Assembly (NCBI RefSeq): GCF_000523235.1
Contig: NZ_CP006850.1
Location: 1,426,001-1,490,000 of the forward strand
From: Nocardia nova SH22a
GTDB taxonomy: Bacteria > Actinomycetota > Actinomycetes > Mycobacteriales > Mycobacteriaceae
DNA length: 64,000 bases
Reading direction: 5' to 3'
In this document: piece after piece, positions 1 through 8,927 of the stretch
Layout: each line of letters begins with the position of its first letter
How positions within the stretch are numbered: position 1 is the first letter of the stretch
Notes under the pieces: generated by a model
Seen by the model: the letters and a program-made list of their open reading frames with translations, nothing else
Told to the model about the DNA's origin: nothing
Databases searched by the model: none
Made by a program: the position numbers and the translations under genes

Positions 1-2
1 GA

Positions 3-296
3 TTCCACACCGGCGGACTCGTGATCGACGGCGCCGACAGCCCGCATCTGGCCGCCGAGACGGCCACGGCGGAAATGTATTTCGGACACGCGGACCAGGA
101 TCGGTCGCTGCCGCCGGAGCAGATCGAGAGCTTCGACAAGGCGCTCGCCGCGGCGGGACTGCGCTACCGCACCGAGGTCTACCCCGGAGCACACCACGGC
201 TACACCCAATCCGATACCGCCGCCTACAACCGCGAGGCCGACGAGCGGCATCGGCGCGAACTGCTCGCGCTGCTGGACCGCACCCTGCGCGGATAG
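3..296 (+). CDS. Dienelactone hydrolase family protein, C-terminal part
   Basis: Open at the left edge, so only the last 97 residues are present. The visible part matches the C-terminal third of dienelactone-hydrolase-type alpha/beta hydrolases: a short strand with the acid residue (Y-F-G-H-A-D-Q-D-R), a helix, then the catalytic-histidine loop Y-P-G-A-H-H-G-Y, followed by the family's usual tail in which a Tyr/Asn-Arg-Glu-Ala stretch precedes a final helix. Enzymes of this family hydrolyse lactones or esters; the substrate cannot be told from this end. The nucleophile elbow lies outside the window. The next gene starts 60 bases later with its own promoter, so they are separate units. Confidence 0.85.
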   Translation, partial: FHTGGLVIDGADSPHLAAETATAEMYFGHADQDRSLPPEQIESFDKALAAAGLRYRTEVYPGAHHGYTQSDTAAYNREADERHRRELLALLDRTLRG

Positions 297-343
297 GCGC
301 TTACGCTCCAGGTCAGCGGGTTCGGCGGTCGGCATCCAGCGTG

Positions 344-359
344 TAGGGTCTGACCGGTG
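344..359 (+). promoter_or_regulatory. -10 box and leaderless start of glgP
   Basis: TAGGGT at 344-349 is followed after 7 bases by the GTG start of glgP. There is no Shine-Dalgarno sequence. This spacing is that of an actinobacterial leaderless transcript, in which the first base of the mRNA is the start codon. The same arrangement recurs through the window and was used to choose starts. Confidence 0.6.
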
Positions 360-2939
360 AAGGCATTGCGTCGGTTCACGGTCCGTGCCCATCTGCCGCA
401 GCGGCTCACCGCCCTCGGGGAGTTGGCCGCCAACCTGCGGTGGTCGTGGCACGGGCCGACCCAGGACGTGTTCGCCCGGCTGGATCCCGAGCTGTGGGTG
501 CGGGTGGGGCGCGATCCGGTGCGGATGCTGGGCGAGGTGCCCGCCGACCGGCTCGACGAGTGGGCGGCCGATCCGGACTATGCGGCCGATGTCGATGCCG
601 CCGCGGCCGATCTGCGCGACTATCTGAGCCGTCCGCGCTGGTACGGGGAGTATGCAGCGACGTCCGAGACGCCGGTTCCCGGTGGGATCGCCTACTTCTC
701 GATGGAGTTCGGTGTCACCGAGGTGCTGCCGAATTACTCCGGCGGACTGGGGATTCTGGCCGGTGACCACCTCAAGGCCGCATCGGATCTGGGGCTGCCG
801 CTGATCGGGGTCGGGCTGCTGTACCGATCCGGGTACTTCCGGCAGTCGCTCACCGCCGACGGCTGGCAGGCCGAACGCTATCCCGATCTCGACCCGCAGG
901 GCCTGCCGCTGCGGTTGCTGGCGCAGGAGGGCGCGCCGGTTCTCGTGCACGTGCCCATGCCCGAGGGGCGGGTGCTGCGGGCACAGGTGTGGATCGCGCA
1001 GGTGGGCCGAATTCCGTTGCTGCTACTGGATTCCGATATCGCCGACAATGATCCCGAGCTGCGAGCGGTCACCGATCGGCTGTACGGCGGCGATCAGGAC
1101 CACCGCATCAAACAGGAGATCCTGGCAGGAATCGGCGGGGTGCGCGCCGTGCGTGCCTACACCCGGGCGCGCGGTCTGCCCGATCCCGACGTGTGGCATA
1201 TGAACGAGGGGCACGCCGGATTCCTCGGCATCGAGCGGATCCGCGAATACATTTCGGGCGGAATGGATTTCGACTCCGCGCTGACGGCGGTGCGGGCGGC
1301 GACCGTGTTCACCACGCACACGCCGGTGCCAGCGGGAATCGATCGGTTCGCGGCCGCGCTGGTGCGCCGCTACTTCGGCGGTACGCACGGGGATCGCGAA
1401 TCTCCTCTGCTGCCGGGCATTTCGGTGGATCGGATCCTGGCGCTGGGACGGGAGGCGGATCCGTCGGTGTTCAACATGGCGCATCTGGGATTGCGACTGG
1501 CCCAGCGCGCCAACGGTGTGTCGAAATTGCACGGTGAGGTCAGCCGGGCCATGTTCGCGCCGCTGTGGCCGGGGTTCGACGTCGCCGAGGTGCCGATCGG
1601 TTCGGTCACCAACGGCGTGCACGCGCCGACCTGGGCGGCACGTGAATGGATAGATACCGCACGGGAACTCGTGGGTCCGGAGCTGGTTGCCGAGGCGCGC
1701 GGGTGGGAGCAGTTGCGGGAGGTGGATCCGCACGAGCTGTGGGCGACCCGTACGACGCTGCGCGCGGTCCTGGTCGACGAGGTACGCCGCCGGGTGCGCG
1801 CGTCGTGGCTCGAGCGCGGTGCCGCACCGGCCGAATTGGGCTGGGTGGACCAGGTTTTCGACCCGGACGTCCTCACCGTGGGGTTCGCGCGGCGGGTGCC
1901 GACCTACAAGCGGCTCACGCTGATGCTGCGCGATCCCGATCGCCTGCGCGCCCTGCTGCTCGATCCGGTGCGGCCGGTGCAACTGGTGGTGGCGGGGAAG
2001 AGCCACCCCGCCGACGAGGGCGGTAAGGCGCTCATCCAGCAGGTGGTGCGCTTCGCCGATGATCCCGCGGTGCGCCATCGCATCGTCTTCCTGCCCGATT
2101 ACGACATGTCGATGGCCCGCTACCTGTACTGGGGTTGCGATGTGTGGCTGAACAATCCGCTGCGCCCGCTCGAGGCCTGCGGCACCTCGGGGATGAAGGC
2201 CGCACTCAACGGCGGGCTGAATCTGTCCATCCGCGACGGCTGGTGGGACGAGATGTACGACGGCGACAACGGCTGGGCCATCCCGACGGCGGACGGGGTG
2301 CGCGACGAGAACCGGCGCGACGATCTGGAGGCGTCCGCACTCTACGAAATGCTGGAACGCTCGGTCCTGCCGCACTTCTACGACCGCGACGACACGGGCC
2401 TGCCGGTGCGCTGGCTGGAGATGGTCCGCCACACCCTGCGGACCCTCGGCCCGAAGGTGCTGGCCTCGCGGATGGTGCGTGATTACACCACCGGCTACTA
2501 CTTTCCGGCCGCGGCCTCCTATGCGGCGGTGGCGGCCGAGGACTTCGCGGGCGCGAGGGAGCTGGCGGAATTCCGGCGGCGGGCCGATTCCGCGTGGCCG
2601 CAGGTGAAGGTCGTGCGGGTCGACAGTTCGGGGCTGCCCGATATTCCGGTGATCGGCGCCGAGCTGTCGTTGCGTGCCCGGATCGACCTCGCCGGTCTGT
2701 CACCGGACGAGGTCGAGGTGCAGGCGGTGCTGGGGCGGGTCGGCGCCGATGACGAGCTGGTCGATACCGCTGTCGCCGAGATGTCGCACGTCGCAACGGA
2801 TTCGGGCACCGAGCTGTACGAGGTGACCACGCCCGTGCCGCGGTCGGGTGCCGTCGGCTACACCGTCCGGATTCTGCCCCGGCACCGATTGCTCTCCGGC
2901 GCAGCGGAACTGGGGCTCGTCGCGGCCGCAAGTCCGTAG
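357..2939 (+). CDS. glgP: Alpha-glucan (glycogen) phosphorylase, GlgP
   Basis: Releases glucose-1-phosphate from glycogen or maltodextrins in the cytoplasm with pyridoxal phosphate. The 860-residue protein has the short-form N-terminal domain (DUF3417) in its first ~120 residues, then the phosphorylase domain with the substrate-loop region Y-F-S-M-E-F-G around residue 110 and the PLP site E-A-C-G-T-S-G-M-K with Lys614. Length agrees with actinobacterial GlgP (Rv1328 type). The start is a leaderless GTG seven bases after TAGGGT. It opens the block that follows the order of M. tuberculosis Rv1328 onward; in that genome dinG follows directly, here two extra plus-strand genes intervene. Confidence 0.95.
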   Translation: MKALRRFTVRAHLPQRLTALGELAANLRWSWHGPTQDVFARLDPELWVRVGRDPVRMLGEVPADRLDEWAADPDYAADVDAAAADLRDYLSRPRWYGEYAATSETPVPGGIAYFSMEFGVTEVLPNYSGGLGILAGDHLKAASDLGLPLIGVGLLYRSGYFRQSLTADGWQAERYPDLDPQGLPLRLLAQEGAPVLVHVPMPEGRVLRAQVWIAQVGRIPLLLLDSDIADNDPELRAVTDRLYGGDQDHRIKQEILAGIGGVRAVRAYTRARGLPDPDVWHMNEGHAGFLGIERIREYISGGMDFDSALTAVRAATVFTTHTPVPAGIDRFAAALVRRYFGGTHGDRESPLLPGISVDRILALGREADPSVFNMAHLGLRLAQRANGVSKLHGEVSRAMFAPLWPGFDVAEVPIGSVTNGVHAPTWAAREWIDTARELVGPELVAEARGWEQLREVDPHELWATRTTLRAVLVDEVRRRVRASWLERGAAPAELGWVDQVFDPDVLTVGFARRVPTYKRLTLMLRDPDRLRALLLDPVRPVQLVVAGKSHPADEGGKALIQQVVRFADDPAVRHRIVFLPDYDMSMARYLYWGCDVWLNNPLRPLEACGTSGMKAALNGGLNLSIRDGWWDEMYDGDNGWAIPTADGVRDENRRDDLEASALYEMLERSVLPHFYDRDDTGLPVRWLEMVRHTLRTLGPKVLASRMVRDYTTGYYFPAAASYAAVAAEDFAGARELAEFRRRADSAWPQVKVVRVDSSGLPDIPVIGAELSLRARIDLAGLSPDEVEVQAVLGRVGADDELVDTAVAEMSHVATDSGTELYEVTTPVPRSGAVGYTVRILPRHRLLSGAAELGLVAAASP

Positions 2940-2992
2940 ACCACTGGGATTTCACAAGCTGCCGGAAAGTGCTGCGGCCCATACTGTTGCGC

Positions 2993-3433
2993 GTGAACGT
3001 GTGGGACGTGCCTGTGAACGGTGATGGGGAGCTGGGACTGCTCGACATCCATGTGGTGGCGCCGCTGCAGGTCGATACCGCCCGCCTGGCGGGCCTGGTC
3101 CCGGAGGTCTTCGTCGACGGCATACCGATCGCCACGGGCTGGGGGCACTGGGCCGTTCCGGTTCCCGCGGGTCGTCGCGATGTGGCGATCCACGTCAACC
3201 GATTCGGTGCGCTGCTGCATCCGGCCCGGCTGACGGTCGACGTTCCCGCCGGTGGGCGCACCCCGGTGCACTATCGGATGCCGGTCGGCGCTTTCGCGTC
3301 CGCACGGATCGGCACCGGGCCGCAGGGCGCCGGTGGTGGCGCTTCCGCGATCGCGGCGATGCTCCTGATGCTGCTCGTGGTGGTCCCGCTGGGCCTGGTC
3401 ATGATGCTGTTCCTCTTCGTACTGCTCGCCTAG
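2993..3433 (+). CDS. Hypothetical tail-anchored protein
   Basis: I do not recognise this protein. It is 146 residues long. The first ~95 residues are beta-rich and contain regularly spaced V-x-V and P-A-G-x-R motifs that would suit a PEGA-like sandwich. A Gly-rich linker (G-P-Q-G-A-G-G-G) follows, and the last ~25 residues form one very hydrophobic helix ending in L-F-V-L-L-A, so it is probably anchored in the membrane by its C-terminus with the domain in the cytoplasm. I chose GTG 2993, seven bases after CATACT (leaderless pattern), over the in-frame GTG at 2969. It lies between glgP and the permease with its own promoter. Confidence 0.7.
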   Translation: MNVWDVPVNGDGELGLLDIHVVAPLQVDTARLAGLVPEVFVDGIPIATGWGHWAVPVPAGRRDVAIHVNRFGALLHPARLTVDVPAGGRTPVHYRMPVGAFASARIGTGPQGAGGGASAIAAMLLMLLVVVPLGLVMMLFLFVLLA

Positions 3434-3529
3434 CCGGTCACCGCGTGTCCGCCCGGATGAATGGCACGTCGGGGGCGGGGCCCGATACGGTTTTCCCACA
3501 GCCGATCGGTCCGAGGGTGGAGTACAGCT

Positions 3530-4891
3530 ATGAGTATCGACGTCCTGTCGCGTTCCGGGCGGCGCCTCGACCGCTATTTCGGCGTCACCCGGCTCGGGTC
3601 GACGATGAAGCGCGAGCTGATGGCGGGCACGGTCACCTTCCTGGCCATGTCGTATGTGCTCGCGGTCAACCCCTCGGTCCTCGGCGATCACGGGCAACTC
3701 GGTGCGCGCGGCATCCCCACCCAGGCGGTGTTCACCGCGACCGCGGTCGCGGCGGTGGTCGGCACGCTGGTGATGGGGGTGTGGGCGCGGTATCCGATCG
3801 CCCTCGCGCCCGGTATGGGGCTCAATGCCTTCTTCGCCTATTCGGTCGTGCTGGGGATGGGGATCGACTGGCAGGTCGCGCTCTCGGGGACGTTGCTGTC
3901 GGGAATCATCTTCTTCGTCCTGGCGGTCACCCGGGTGCGGGAGAAGATCATCGACGCCATACCGCTGCAGCTCAAGCTCGCGGTCGGCGCGGGGATCGGC
4001 ATGTTCGTGGCCTTTCTCGGCCTCAAGAACGCCGGGGTGGTGGTCTCGGATCCGGCGACCCTGGTCCATCTCGGTGACTTCACGAAGGGGACCACGCTGC
4101 TCGCCCTGTTCGGGCTGGTGGTGACGGTGGTGTTCCTGGTGCTGGGCTGGCACGGCGCGGTGCTGTACGGGATCGTCTGCACGACCGTGGTGGGGATCAT
4201 CAGCGGTCTGGTGCATCTGCCGGATCAGGTCGCGGCACTACCGCACGGACTGGATCAGACCTTCGGGCAGGCGATCGTCAATCTGCCGCACGCCTTCACC
4301 GGGCAGATGGCGATCGTCGTGCTGACCATGCTGTTCGTCGACTTCTTCGACGCCTCCGGCACCCTGATCGGGATCGCCAACCAGGCCGGATTGCTGGGCG
4401 CCGACGGAAAACTGCCGCGGGCCGCGCAGGCGTTCGCGGCCGATTCGATCGGCACCGCCGCGGGCGCGGTGATCGGCACCTCGACCACGACCGCCTATGT
4501 CGAATCGACCGCGGGTGTCAGCGCGGGCGGGCGGACCGGATTGACCGCGGTGTCGACCGCGGGCTGGTTCCTGATCGCGTTGTTCTTCTTCCCGGTCTTC
4601 GCGGTGGTCGCGGAGGTGCCCGCGGTGACCGCGCCCGCGCTGATCGTCGTGGGCGTGCTGATGTCGCGGGCCCTGGGCGATATCGACTGGAGCAGGCTCG
4701 AATACGCGATTCCCGCGTTCATCACCGTGATCATGATGCCGCTGACGTACTCCATCGCCAACGGGATCGCGATGGGCCTGACCTTCTATCCGATCGTGAT
4801 GGTGGCGCGCCGCCGGGGCCGCGAGGTCCATCCGGTGATGTGGGTGCTGATGGCGATCTTCCTGGCGTACTTCTTCTTCCTCGCCGATTAA
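3530..4891 (+). CDS. NCS2-family purine permease (guanine/hypoxanthine type)
   Basis: Integral membrane nucleobase importer of the NCS2/AzgA-PbuG branch, expected to use the proton gradient. The 453-residue protein has the family signature near its N-terminus (G-T-V-T-F-L-A-M-S-Y-V-L-A-V-N-P), the conserved A-P-G-M-G-L-N-A-F-F-A-Y segment, the F-V-D-F-F-D-A-S-G-T motif, and S-T-T-T-A-Y-V-E-S-T-A-G-V, which is typical of the AzgA group rather than of xanthine permeases. ATG 3530 is preceded by GGAG and matches the usual N-terminus; an upstream in-frame start at 3461 would add 23 untypical residues. It is absent from the equivalent place in M. tuberculosis. Confidence 0.9.
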   Translation: MSIDVLSRSGRRLDRYFGVTRLGSTMKRELMAGTVTFLAMSYVLAVNPSVLGDHGQLGARGIPTQAVFTATAVAAVVGTLVMGVWARYPIALAPGMGLNAFFAYSVVLGMGIDWQVALSGTLLSGIIFFVLAVTRVREKIIDAIPLQLKLAVGAGIGMFVAFLGLKNAGVVVSDPATLVHLGDFTKGTTLLALFGLVVTVVFLVLGWHGAVLYGIVCTTVVGIISGLVHLPDQVAALPHGLDQTFGQAIVNLPHAFTGQMAIVVLTMLFVDFFDASGTLIGIANQAGLLGADGKLPRAAQAFAADSIGTAAGAVIGTSTTTAYVESTAGVSAGGRTGLTAVSTAGWFLIALFFFPVFAVVAEVPAVTAPALIVVGVLMSRALGDIDWSRLEYAIPAFITVIMMPLTYSIANGIAMGLTFYPIVMVARRRGREVHPVMWVLMAIFLAYFFFLAD

Positions 4892-4959
4892 TCGCGGCCG
4901 GCTTTCTCGTCTACGGAATAAGCGTTGAACCGGGTTCGGTTGGTGCTCGTTGTATCAAT

Positions 4960-4977
4960 CGGACCGCGGTCCGTTTT
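4960..4977 (+). terminator. Palindrome with T-run between permease and DoxX genes
   Basis: CGGACCGCGGTCCG (4960-4973) is a perfect 14-bp palindrome followed by TTTT. As RNA it can form a 5-bp stem with a 4-base loop and a short U tract, so it may end the permease transcript. It also lies 38 bases before the next start codon and could be a repressor operator for that gene. The sequence does not decide between these. Confidence 0.4.
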
Positions 4978-5010
4978 GCTTCGCACAACTAACGAGTAAG
5001 GACCACGATC

Positions 5011-5541
5011 ATGACCGCCGAGACCGAGTCCCGCACCGCCCGTCCGTTCGACTTCCGCATCGCGGCCGATGTCGCCGCCGCTGACGTGGGATTGCTGTTG
5101 CTGCGCCTGTTCTTCGGTGGCCTGCTGTTCGTGCACGGAACCCAGAAGCTGTTCGGCTGGTTCAACGGATACGGCCTGTCCGCGACGGCCCAGGGATTCG
5201 ATCAGATGGGCTACGACCCGGGGAAGTTCTTCGCCACCCTGGCGGGGTTGTGCGAGGCCGTCGGCGGTGGTCTGTTGTTCCTCGGCCTGCTGACACCGCT
5301 GGCGGCCGCGATCGTGCTCGGCACGATGATCAACGCGATGAATGTGACCTGGTCGAGCGGGCTGTCGGGATATGAATCCGGACTGCTGTTCGCGGTGGTC
5401 GCGGTGGCGCTGGGCTTCACCGGTCCCGGCCGGTTCTCGCTCGATCACGGGCGGGCGTGGCAGCGTGACGGCCTGGTGTGGGGTGCGGGCGCGTTCGTGC
5501 TCGGCGTGGTCGCCGCGGTGGTGACCTTGATCGTCAAATAG
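5011..5541 (+). CDS. DoxX family membrane protein
   Basis: A 176-residue integral membrane protein. After a ~25-residue polar N-terminus come four hydrophobic segments. The first carries the DoxX hallmark L-L-L-R-L-F-F-G-G-L-L-F-V-H-G-T-Q-K-L-F-G-W, followed by a short periplasmic loop (F-N-G-Y-G), then P-G-K-F-F-A-T-L-A-G-L-C-E-A-V-G-G, which contains the usual Glu in helix 2. In M. tuberculosis a DoxX protein forms a redox complex with SodA and SseA, but neither partner is near here, so the role is open. AAGGACCACG before ATG is a fair ribosome site. Two strong hairpins follow the stop. Confidence 0.9.
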   Translation: MTAETESRTARPFDFRIAADVAAADVGLLLLRLFFGGLLFVHGTQKLFGWFNGYGLSATAQGFDQMGYDPGKFFATLAGLCEAVGGGLLFLGLLTPLAAAIVLGTMINAMNVTWSSGLSGYESGLLFAVVAVALGFTGPGRFSLDHGRAWQRDGLVWGAGAFVLGVVAAVVTLIVK

Positions 5542-5555
5542 TCCGGTGAACGGTG

Positions 5556-5594
5556 GATCCCCACGTCGCGAGCAGGGGGCGCGACGTGGGGATC
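5556..5594. terminator. Perfect 15-bp hairpin after DoxX gene
   Basis: GATCCCCACGTCGCG (5556-5570) and its exact complement (5580-5594) enclose a 9-base loop. The hairpin starts 14 bases after the DoxX stop codon and lies between convergent genes. There is no T-run, which is common for actinobacterial terminators. It can fold equally well from either strand. Confidence 0.75.
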
Positions 5595-5596
5595 GT

Positions 5597-5636
5597 GATA
5601 TGGCCGATGGGGAATTGGGGGGCCATCGGGCATATC
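5597..5636. terminator. Second hairpin, 14-bp stem with one mismatch
   Basis: The arms GATATGGCCGATGG (5597-5610) and 5623-5636 pair at 13 of 14 positions around a 12-base loop. It begins only two bases after the preceding hairpin and 60 bases before the end of the convergent dinG gene. The pair probably works as a tandem two-way terminator. Confidence 0.65.
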
Positions 5637-5696
5637 GCCCGCCAATGTACTTCCGGATGGTAGCTATTTCACAGTATATGTGGTGCGTGTCACCGA

Positions 5697-7766
5697 TCAG
5701 TTCTCGGCCGATGCGGTGAGCCGGCGCAGCGCCTTGACGACGACCTCGGGATCGGAGGTCTGCCAGTACGGCGGCAGCGAAGCCCGTAGATATCCGCCGT
5801 AGCGCGCGGTGACCAGACGCGAGTCCAGAATCGCGATCACGCCACGATCCTCGACACTGCGCAGCAACCGTCCGGTGCCCTGGGCGAGCAACAGCGCGGC
5901 ATGGTTCGCGGCGACCGCGAGGAAACCGTTGCCGCCCCGCGACTGAACGGCCTGCTGCCGGGCCACCAGTAGCGGATCGTCCGGGCGGGGGAACGGAATG
6001 CGGTCCAGGATCACCAGACTCAGCGACGGTCCGGGAACATCGACGCCCTGCCACAGCGACAGGGTGCCGAACAGCGAGGTCGCCGGGTCCTCGGCGAAGC
6101 GGCGGACCAGCGTGCCGGTGGCGTCGTCGCCCTGGCACAGGATCGGGGTGTCGAGGCGTTCGCGCAGGATCTCGGTGGCGGCCTTGGCGGCACGCATCGA
6201 GGAGAACAGGCCCAGGGTGCGCCCGCCCGCGGCCTCGATCAGCCGCTGGATCTCGTCCAGATACGCCGGGGCCAGACCGTCGCGGCCGGGCGCGGGCAGA
6301 TGCCCGGCCACGTAGAGGATTCCCGATTTGGCGTGGTCGAACGGTGATCCCACGTCCAGGGAGTTCCAGCGCATGGAGCCGGAGTCCGAGGGCGCCTCGG
6401 CGCCGTTGGCCAGATCCGGATCGACCCGGCGGACGGCCTCGGCGGACTCGCCGGTCGTGTGCGGCGGCAGGCCCCACGTCGCGGCCAGGCCGTCGAAGGA
6501 GCCGCCGACCTGCAGTGTCGCCGAGGTCAGGACCACCGTCGAGGCGCCGAACAGGCGATTGCGCAGCAATCCGCCCACCGACAGCGGCGCCATGTGCAGG
6601 GTGCGGCGCGCGACGCCGCGCACCTCGTCCACGGCCAGCCACAGCACATCGCGCCGGGCCGCCGCGTCGGGCTCCTCGAAGGCCGTCAGTGCCCGCACCG
6701 CGGTGTCGTGGACCTCTTCGATCGCCGCCACCGCCATGTTGCGGGCCGCCGCGGCCTCCGGATCGCCTTGCGGCGCACTGGAACCGGGCGGTGCGAGGGC
6801 GGTCCGGACGGACCACGCCGCATCGCGCAGCAGGGCCAGGACGTGCGTGCCGCCGGACGGCAGTTCGTCCCAGCGGCCCGGCGGAAGATCCTCGAGCAGT
6901 TGGTGCCACGCCTCCGCCGCGCCCTCGAGCCGGTCCAACTCGGCCTCGTCGACGAGTTTGGTGCAGCGCTTGGCGGCCGCGGTGATGGTGGCGGTGGACA
7001 GTTCGGCCGTGGCCACGCCGGTGACCCGGTCGACCAGTTCGTGGGCCTCGTCGATGACCACCACATCGTGTTCGGGCAGCACCTGGATACCGCTGATGGC
7101 GTCGATGGCCAGCAGGGCGTGGTTGGTGACCACCACATCGGCCTGTCCGGATTCGGCGCGGGCGCGTTCGGCGAAACAGTCGGTGCCGAACGGGCAGCGG
7201 CCTTTGCCCAGACATTCGCGGGCCGAGACGCTGACCTGGCGCCAGGCCCGGTCGGTGACGCCGGGGACCAACTCGTCGCGATCGCCGGTCTCGGTGTCGG
7301 AGGCCCATTCGTTGAGGCGCTGGACCTCGCGGCCGAGCCGGGAGATGGCGAACGCGTCGAACAGTTCGGTCTCCGGCGGTTCGTCCGGCACGACGCTGTT
7401 GATCTTGTGCAGGCACAGATAGTTGTTGCGGCCCTTGAGGATCGCGAACCGGGCGCGACGGCCCAGCGGCTTCTCGAGGGCCTGCGCCAGCCGGGGCAGA
7501 TCGCGATCCACCAGCTGACGTTGCAAGGCGATGGTCGCGGTGGACACGACCACCGTGCGGCCGCTCTGTACCGCGTGCCGCAGACTCGGCACCAGATACG
7601 CCAGCGACTTACCGGTACCGGTTCCGGCCTGTACGGCCAGATGTTCCTTGGTGTCGATCGAATGCGCCACCGCGGCCGACATGGTCTGCTGCCCGGTGCG
7701 CGCCGTACCGCCGAGCGCTTCCACGGCGGTCTCCAACAGGGTCGGTACGGGCGGGAGTTCGGGCAC
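5697..7766 (-). CDS. dinG: DinG/XPD-like ATP-dependent DNA helicase
   Basis: Superfamily 2 5'-3' helicase of 689 residues, orthologous by position to Rv1329c; it unwinds forked or R-loop DNA in repair. Walker A is A-G-T-G-T-G-K-S (residues 47-54), the DEAH box is V-V-I-D-E-A-H-E, and four cysteines at 118, 185, 191 and 197 (the latter three in C-L-G-K-G-R-C-P-F-G-T-D-C) fit the XPD-type 4Fe-4S cluster. Motif VI near the C-terminus reads Q-G-T-G-R-L-L-R. The GTG start at 7766 is six bases after TAGTCT, so the transcript is probably leaderless. Convergent with the DoxX gene across two hairpins. Confidence 0.93.
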   Translation of the reverse strand: MPELPPVPTLLETAVEALGGTARTGQQTMSAAVAHSIDTKEHLAVQAGTGTGKSLAYLVPSLRHAVQSGRTVVVSTATIALQRQLVDRDLPRLAQALEKPLGRRARFAILKGRNNYLCLHKINSVVPDEPPETELFDAFAISRLGREVQRLNEWASDTETGDRDELVPGVTDRAWRQVSVSARECLGKGRCPFGTDCFAERARAESGQADVVVTNHALLAIDAISGIQVLPEHDVVVIDEAHELVDRVTGVATAELSTATITAAAKRCTKLVDEAELDRLEGAAEAWHQLLEDLPPGRWDELPSGGTHVLALLRDAAWSVRTALAPPGSSAPQGDPEAAAARNMAVAAIEEVHDTAVRALTAFEEPDAAARRDVLWLAVDEVRGVARRTLHMAPLSVGGLLRNRLFGASTVVLTSATLQVGGSFDGLAATWGLPPHTTGESAEAVRRVDPDLANGAEAPSDSGSMRWNSLDVGSPFDHAKSGILYVAGHLPAPGRDGLAPAYLDEIQRLIEAAGGRTLGLFSSMRAAKAATEILRERLDTPILCQGDDATGTLVRRFAEDPATSLFGTLSLWQGVDVPGPSLSLVILDRIPFPRPDDPLLVARQQAVQSRGGNGFLAVAANHAALLLAQGTGRLLRSVEDRGVIAILDSRLVTARYGGYLRASLPPYWQTSDPEVVVKALRRLTASAEN

Positions 7767-8013
7767 GCAGGCAGACTAGCGCCCCGGTCCGACAACCGGG
7801 CCGACCGGCGGTGTTCGCGGGGCTCGTTCGGCGCCGGACCAGTGTCACGCTCGGTGTCGTCGTTGCTGATCGCAGCGGGTGTGACCTGCGTAGACGCGGC
7901 TTCTTCCGGGGTGTCGGCCGGGGTGGCGGCGGCAGAACGGAAGGACTCGCACGGAAATCTCTCGGGTAGGGTCGCTGGATGGCCCGCGCGGGTGCGGGCG
8001 CGAGGAGGTTCAC

Positions 8014-8883
8014 GTGGAGCCGGACTATCGCACCTGGGTCGCCGGGGGAACGCACCTCGAGCTGGGTGGTCACCGAATCTTCCATCGTCAGGACGGACCG
8101 GACGGCGGTCGGCCGGTCACGCTGCTGCACGGATATCCGACCTCCTCGCACGACTGGGTCTCGGTACTGCCCGCGCTGGTCGAATCCGGTTGCCGGGTAA
8201 CGACACTGGACTTCCTGGGGTTCGGCGCCAGCGACAAGCCACGCGGCCACGACTATCGGATGGTCGAACAGGCCGATCTGGTCGAGCGGCTCTGGGAACA
8301 CCTGGGAATCACCGAAACCGCGCTCGTCGCACACGATTACGGGGTGAGTGTCGCGCAGGAGCTGCTGGCTCGTGACAGCGCGCGGGTGCTGCGGTCGGCA
8401 TGGCTGAACGGTGGCCTGTATCCGGATCTGTACCGGCCGTTGCCGATTCAGCGATTGATGACCTCGCCGATCGGCAAGGTCTTGAACCCGTTCATGTCGG
8501 AACCGGCGTTCCGGCTCTCACTGCGGCGGATACTCGGCCGCCCGGTCGCCGATGCGGACCTGCACGAGATGTGGCTGGCGCTGTCGGACAACGGCGGTCG
8601 CCGGGTGCAGTGGGCGATCAATCGCTATCACGCCGAACGTCGCGAGAATGCGGGTCGCTGGCAGCATGCGCTCGAATCTTGTTCCGGTCCCATGCTTTTC
8701 GTCTGGGGACCGGCCGATCCGATCAGTGGCGGGCATCTGCTTCCGCGCCTGCGGGAACGGCTGCCGCACGCTCGGTTCGAGGTGCTGGATTCGCCACCGG
8801 CCACCGGGCACTATCCGCAGGTGGAGAATCCGGAACCGGTGGCCGCCGCACTCGCGGAATTCCTCGGTGGTGATCCGGAATGA
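8014..8883 (+). CDS. Alpha/beta hydrolase, haloalkane dehalogenase/epoxide hydrolase-like
   Basis: A 289-residue alpha/beta hydrolase. The oxyanion region is T-L-L-H-G-Y-P-T-S-S-H-D-W, an Asp (not Ser) nucleophile sits in the elbow V-A-H-D-Y-G-V-S, and a late G-H-Y-P-Q-V-E motif supplies the catalytic His. An Asp nucleophile points to the dehalogenase/epoxide hydrolase group rather than to esterases; the substrate is not known. GTG 8014 follows a perfect AGGAGG (8002-8007) at the right distance. TAGGGT at 7967-7972 is a likely -10 box. It has no counterpart at this place in the M. tuberculosis order. Confidence 0.85.
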   Translation: MEPDYRTWVAGGTHLELGGHRIFHRQDGPDGGRPVTLLHGYPTSSHDWVSVLPALVESGCRVTTLDFLGFGASDKPRGHDYRMVEQADLVERLWEHLGITETALVAHDYGVSVAQELLARDSARVLRSAWLNGGLYPDLYRPLPIQRLMTSPIGKVLNPFMSEPAFRLSLRRILGRPVADADLHEMWLALSDNGGRRVQWAINRYHAERRENAGRWQHALESCSGPMLFVWGPADPISGGHLLPRLRERLPHARFEVLDSPPATGHYPQVENPEPVAAALAEFLGGDPE

Positions 8884-8927
8884 TCACGAGGACGACCGAA
8901 CCGCAAGTCTCGGCGGGTGTCCGGCCT

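Noticed and set aside
1023..2432. 469-codon minus-strand frame inside glgP
   Set aside because: Shadow of the phosphorylase gene; no promoter, ribosome site or recognisable motif.
4888..7416. Long open minus-strand frame opposite DoxX and overlapping dinG
   Set aside because: The translation is low-complexity Arg/Gly/Pro and lies in another frame of the real dinG gene; codon pattern supports dinG instead.
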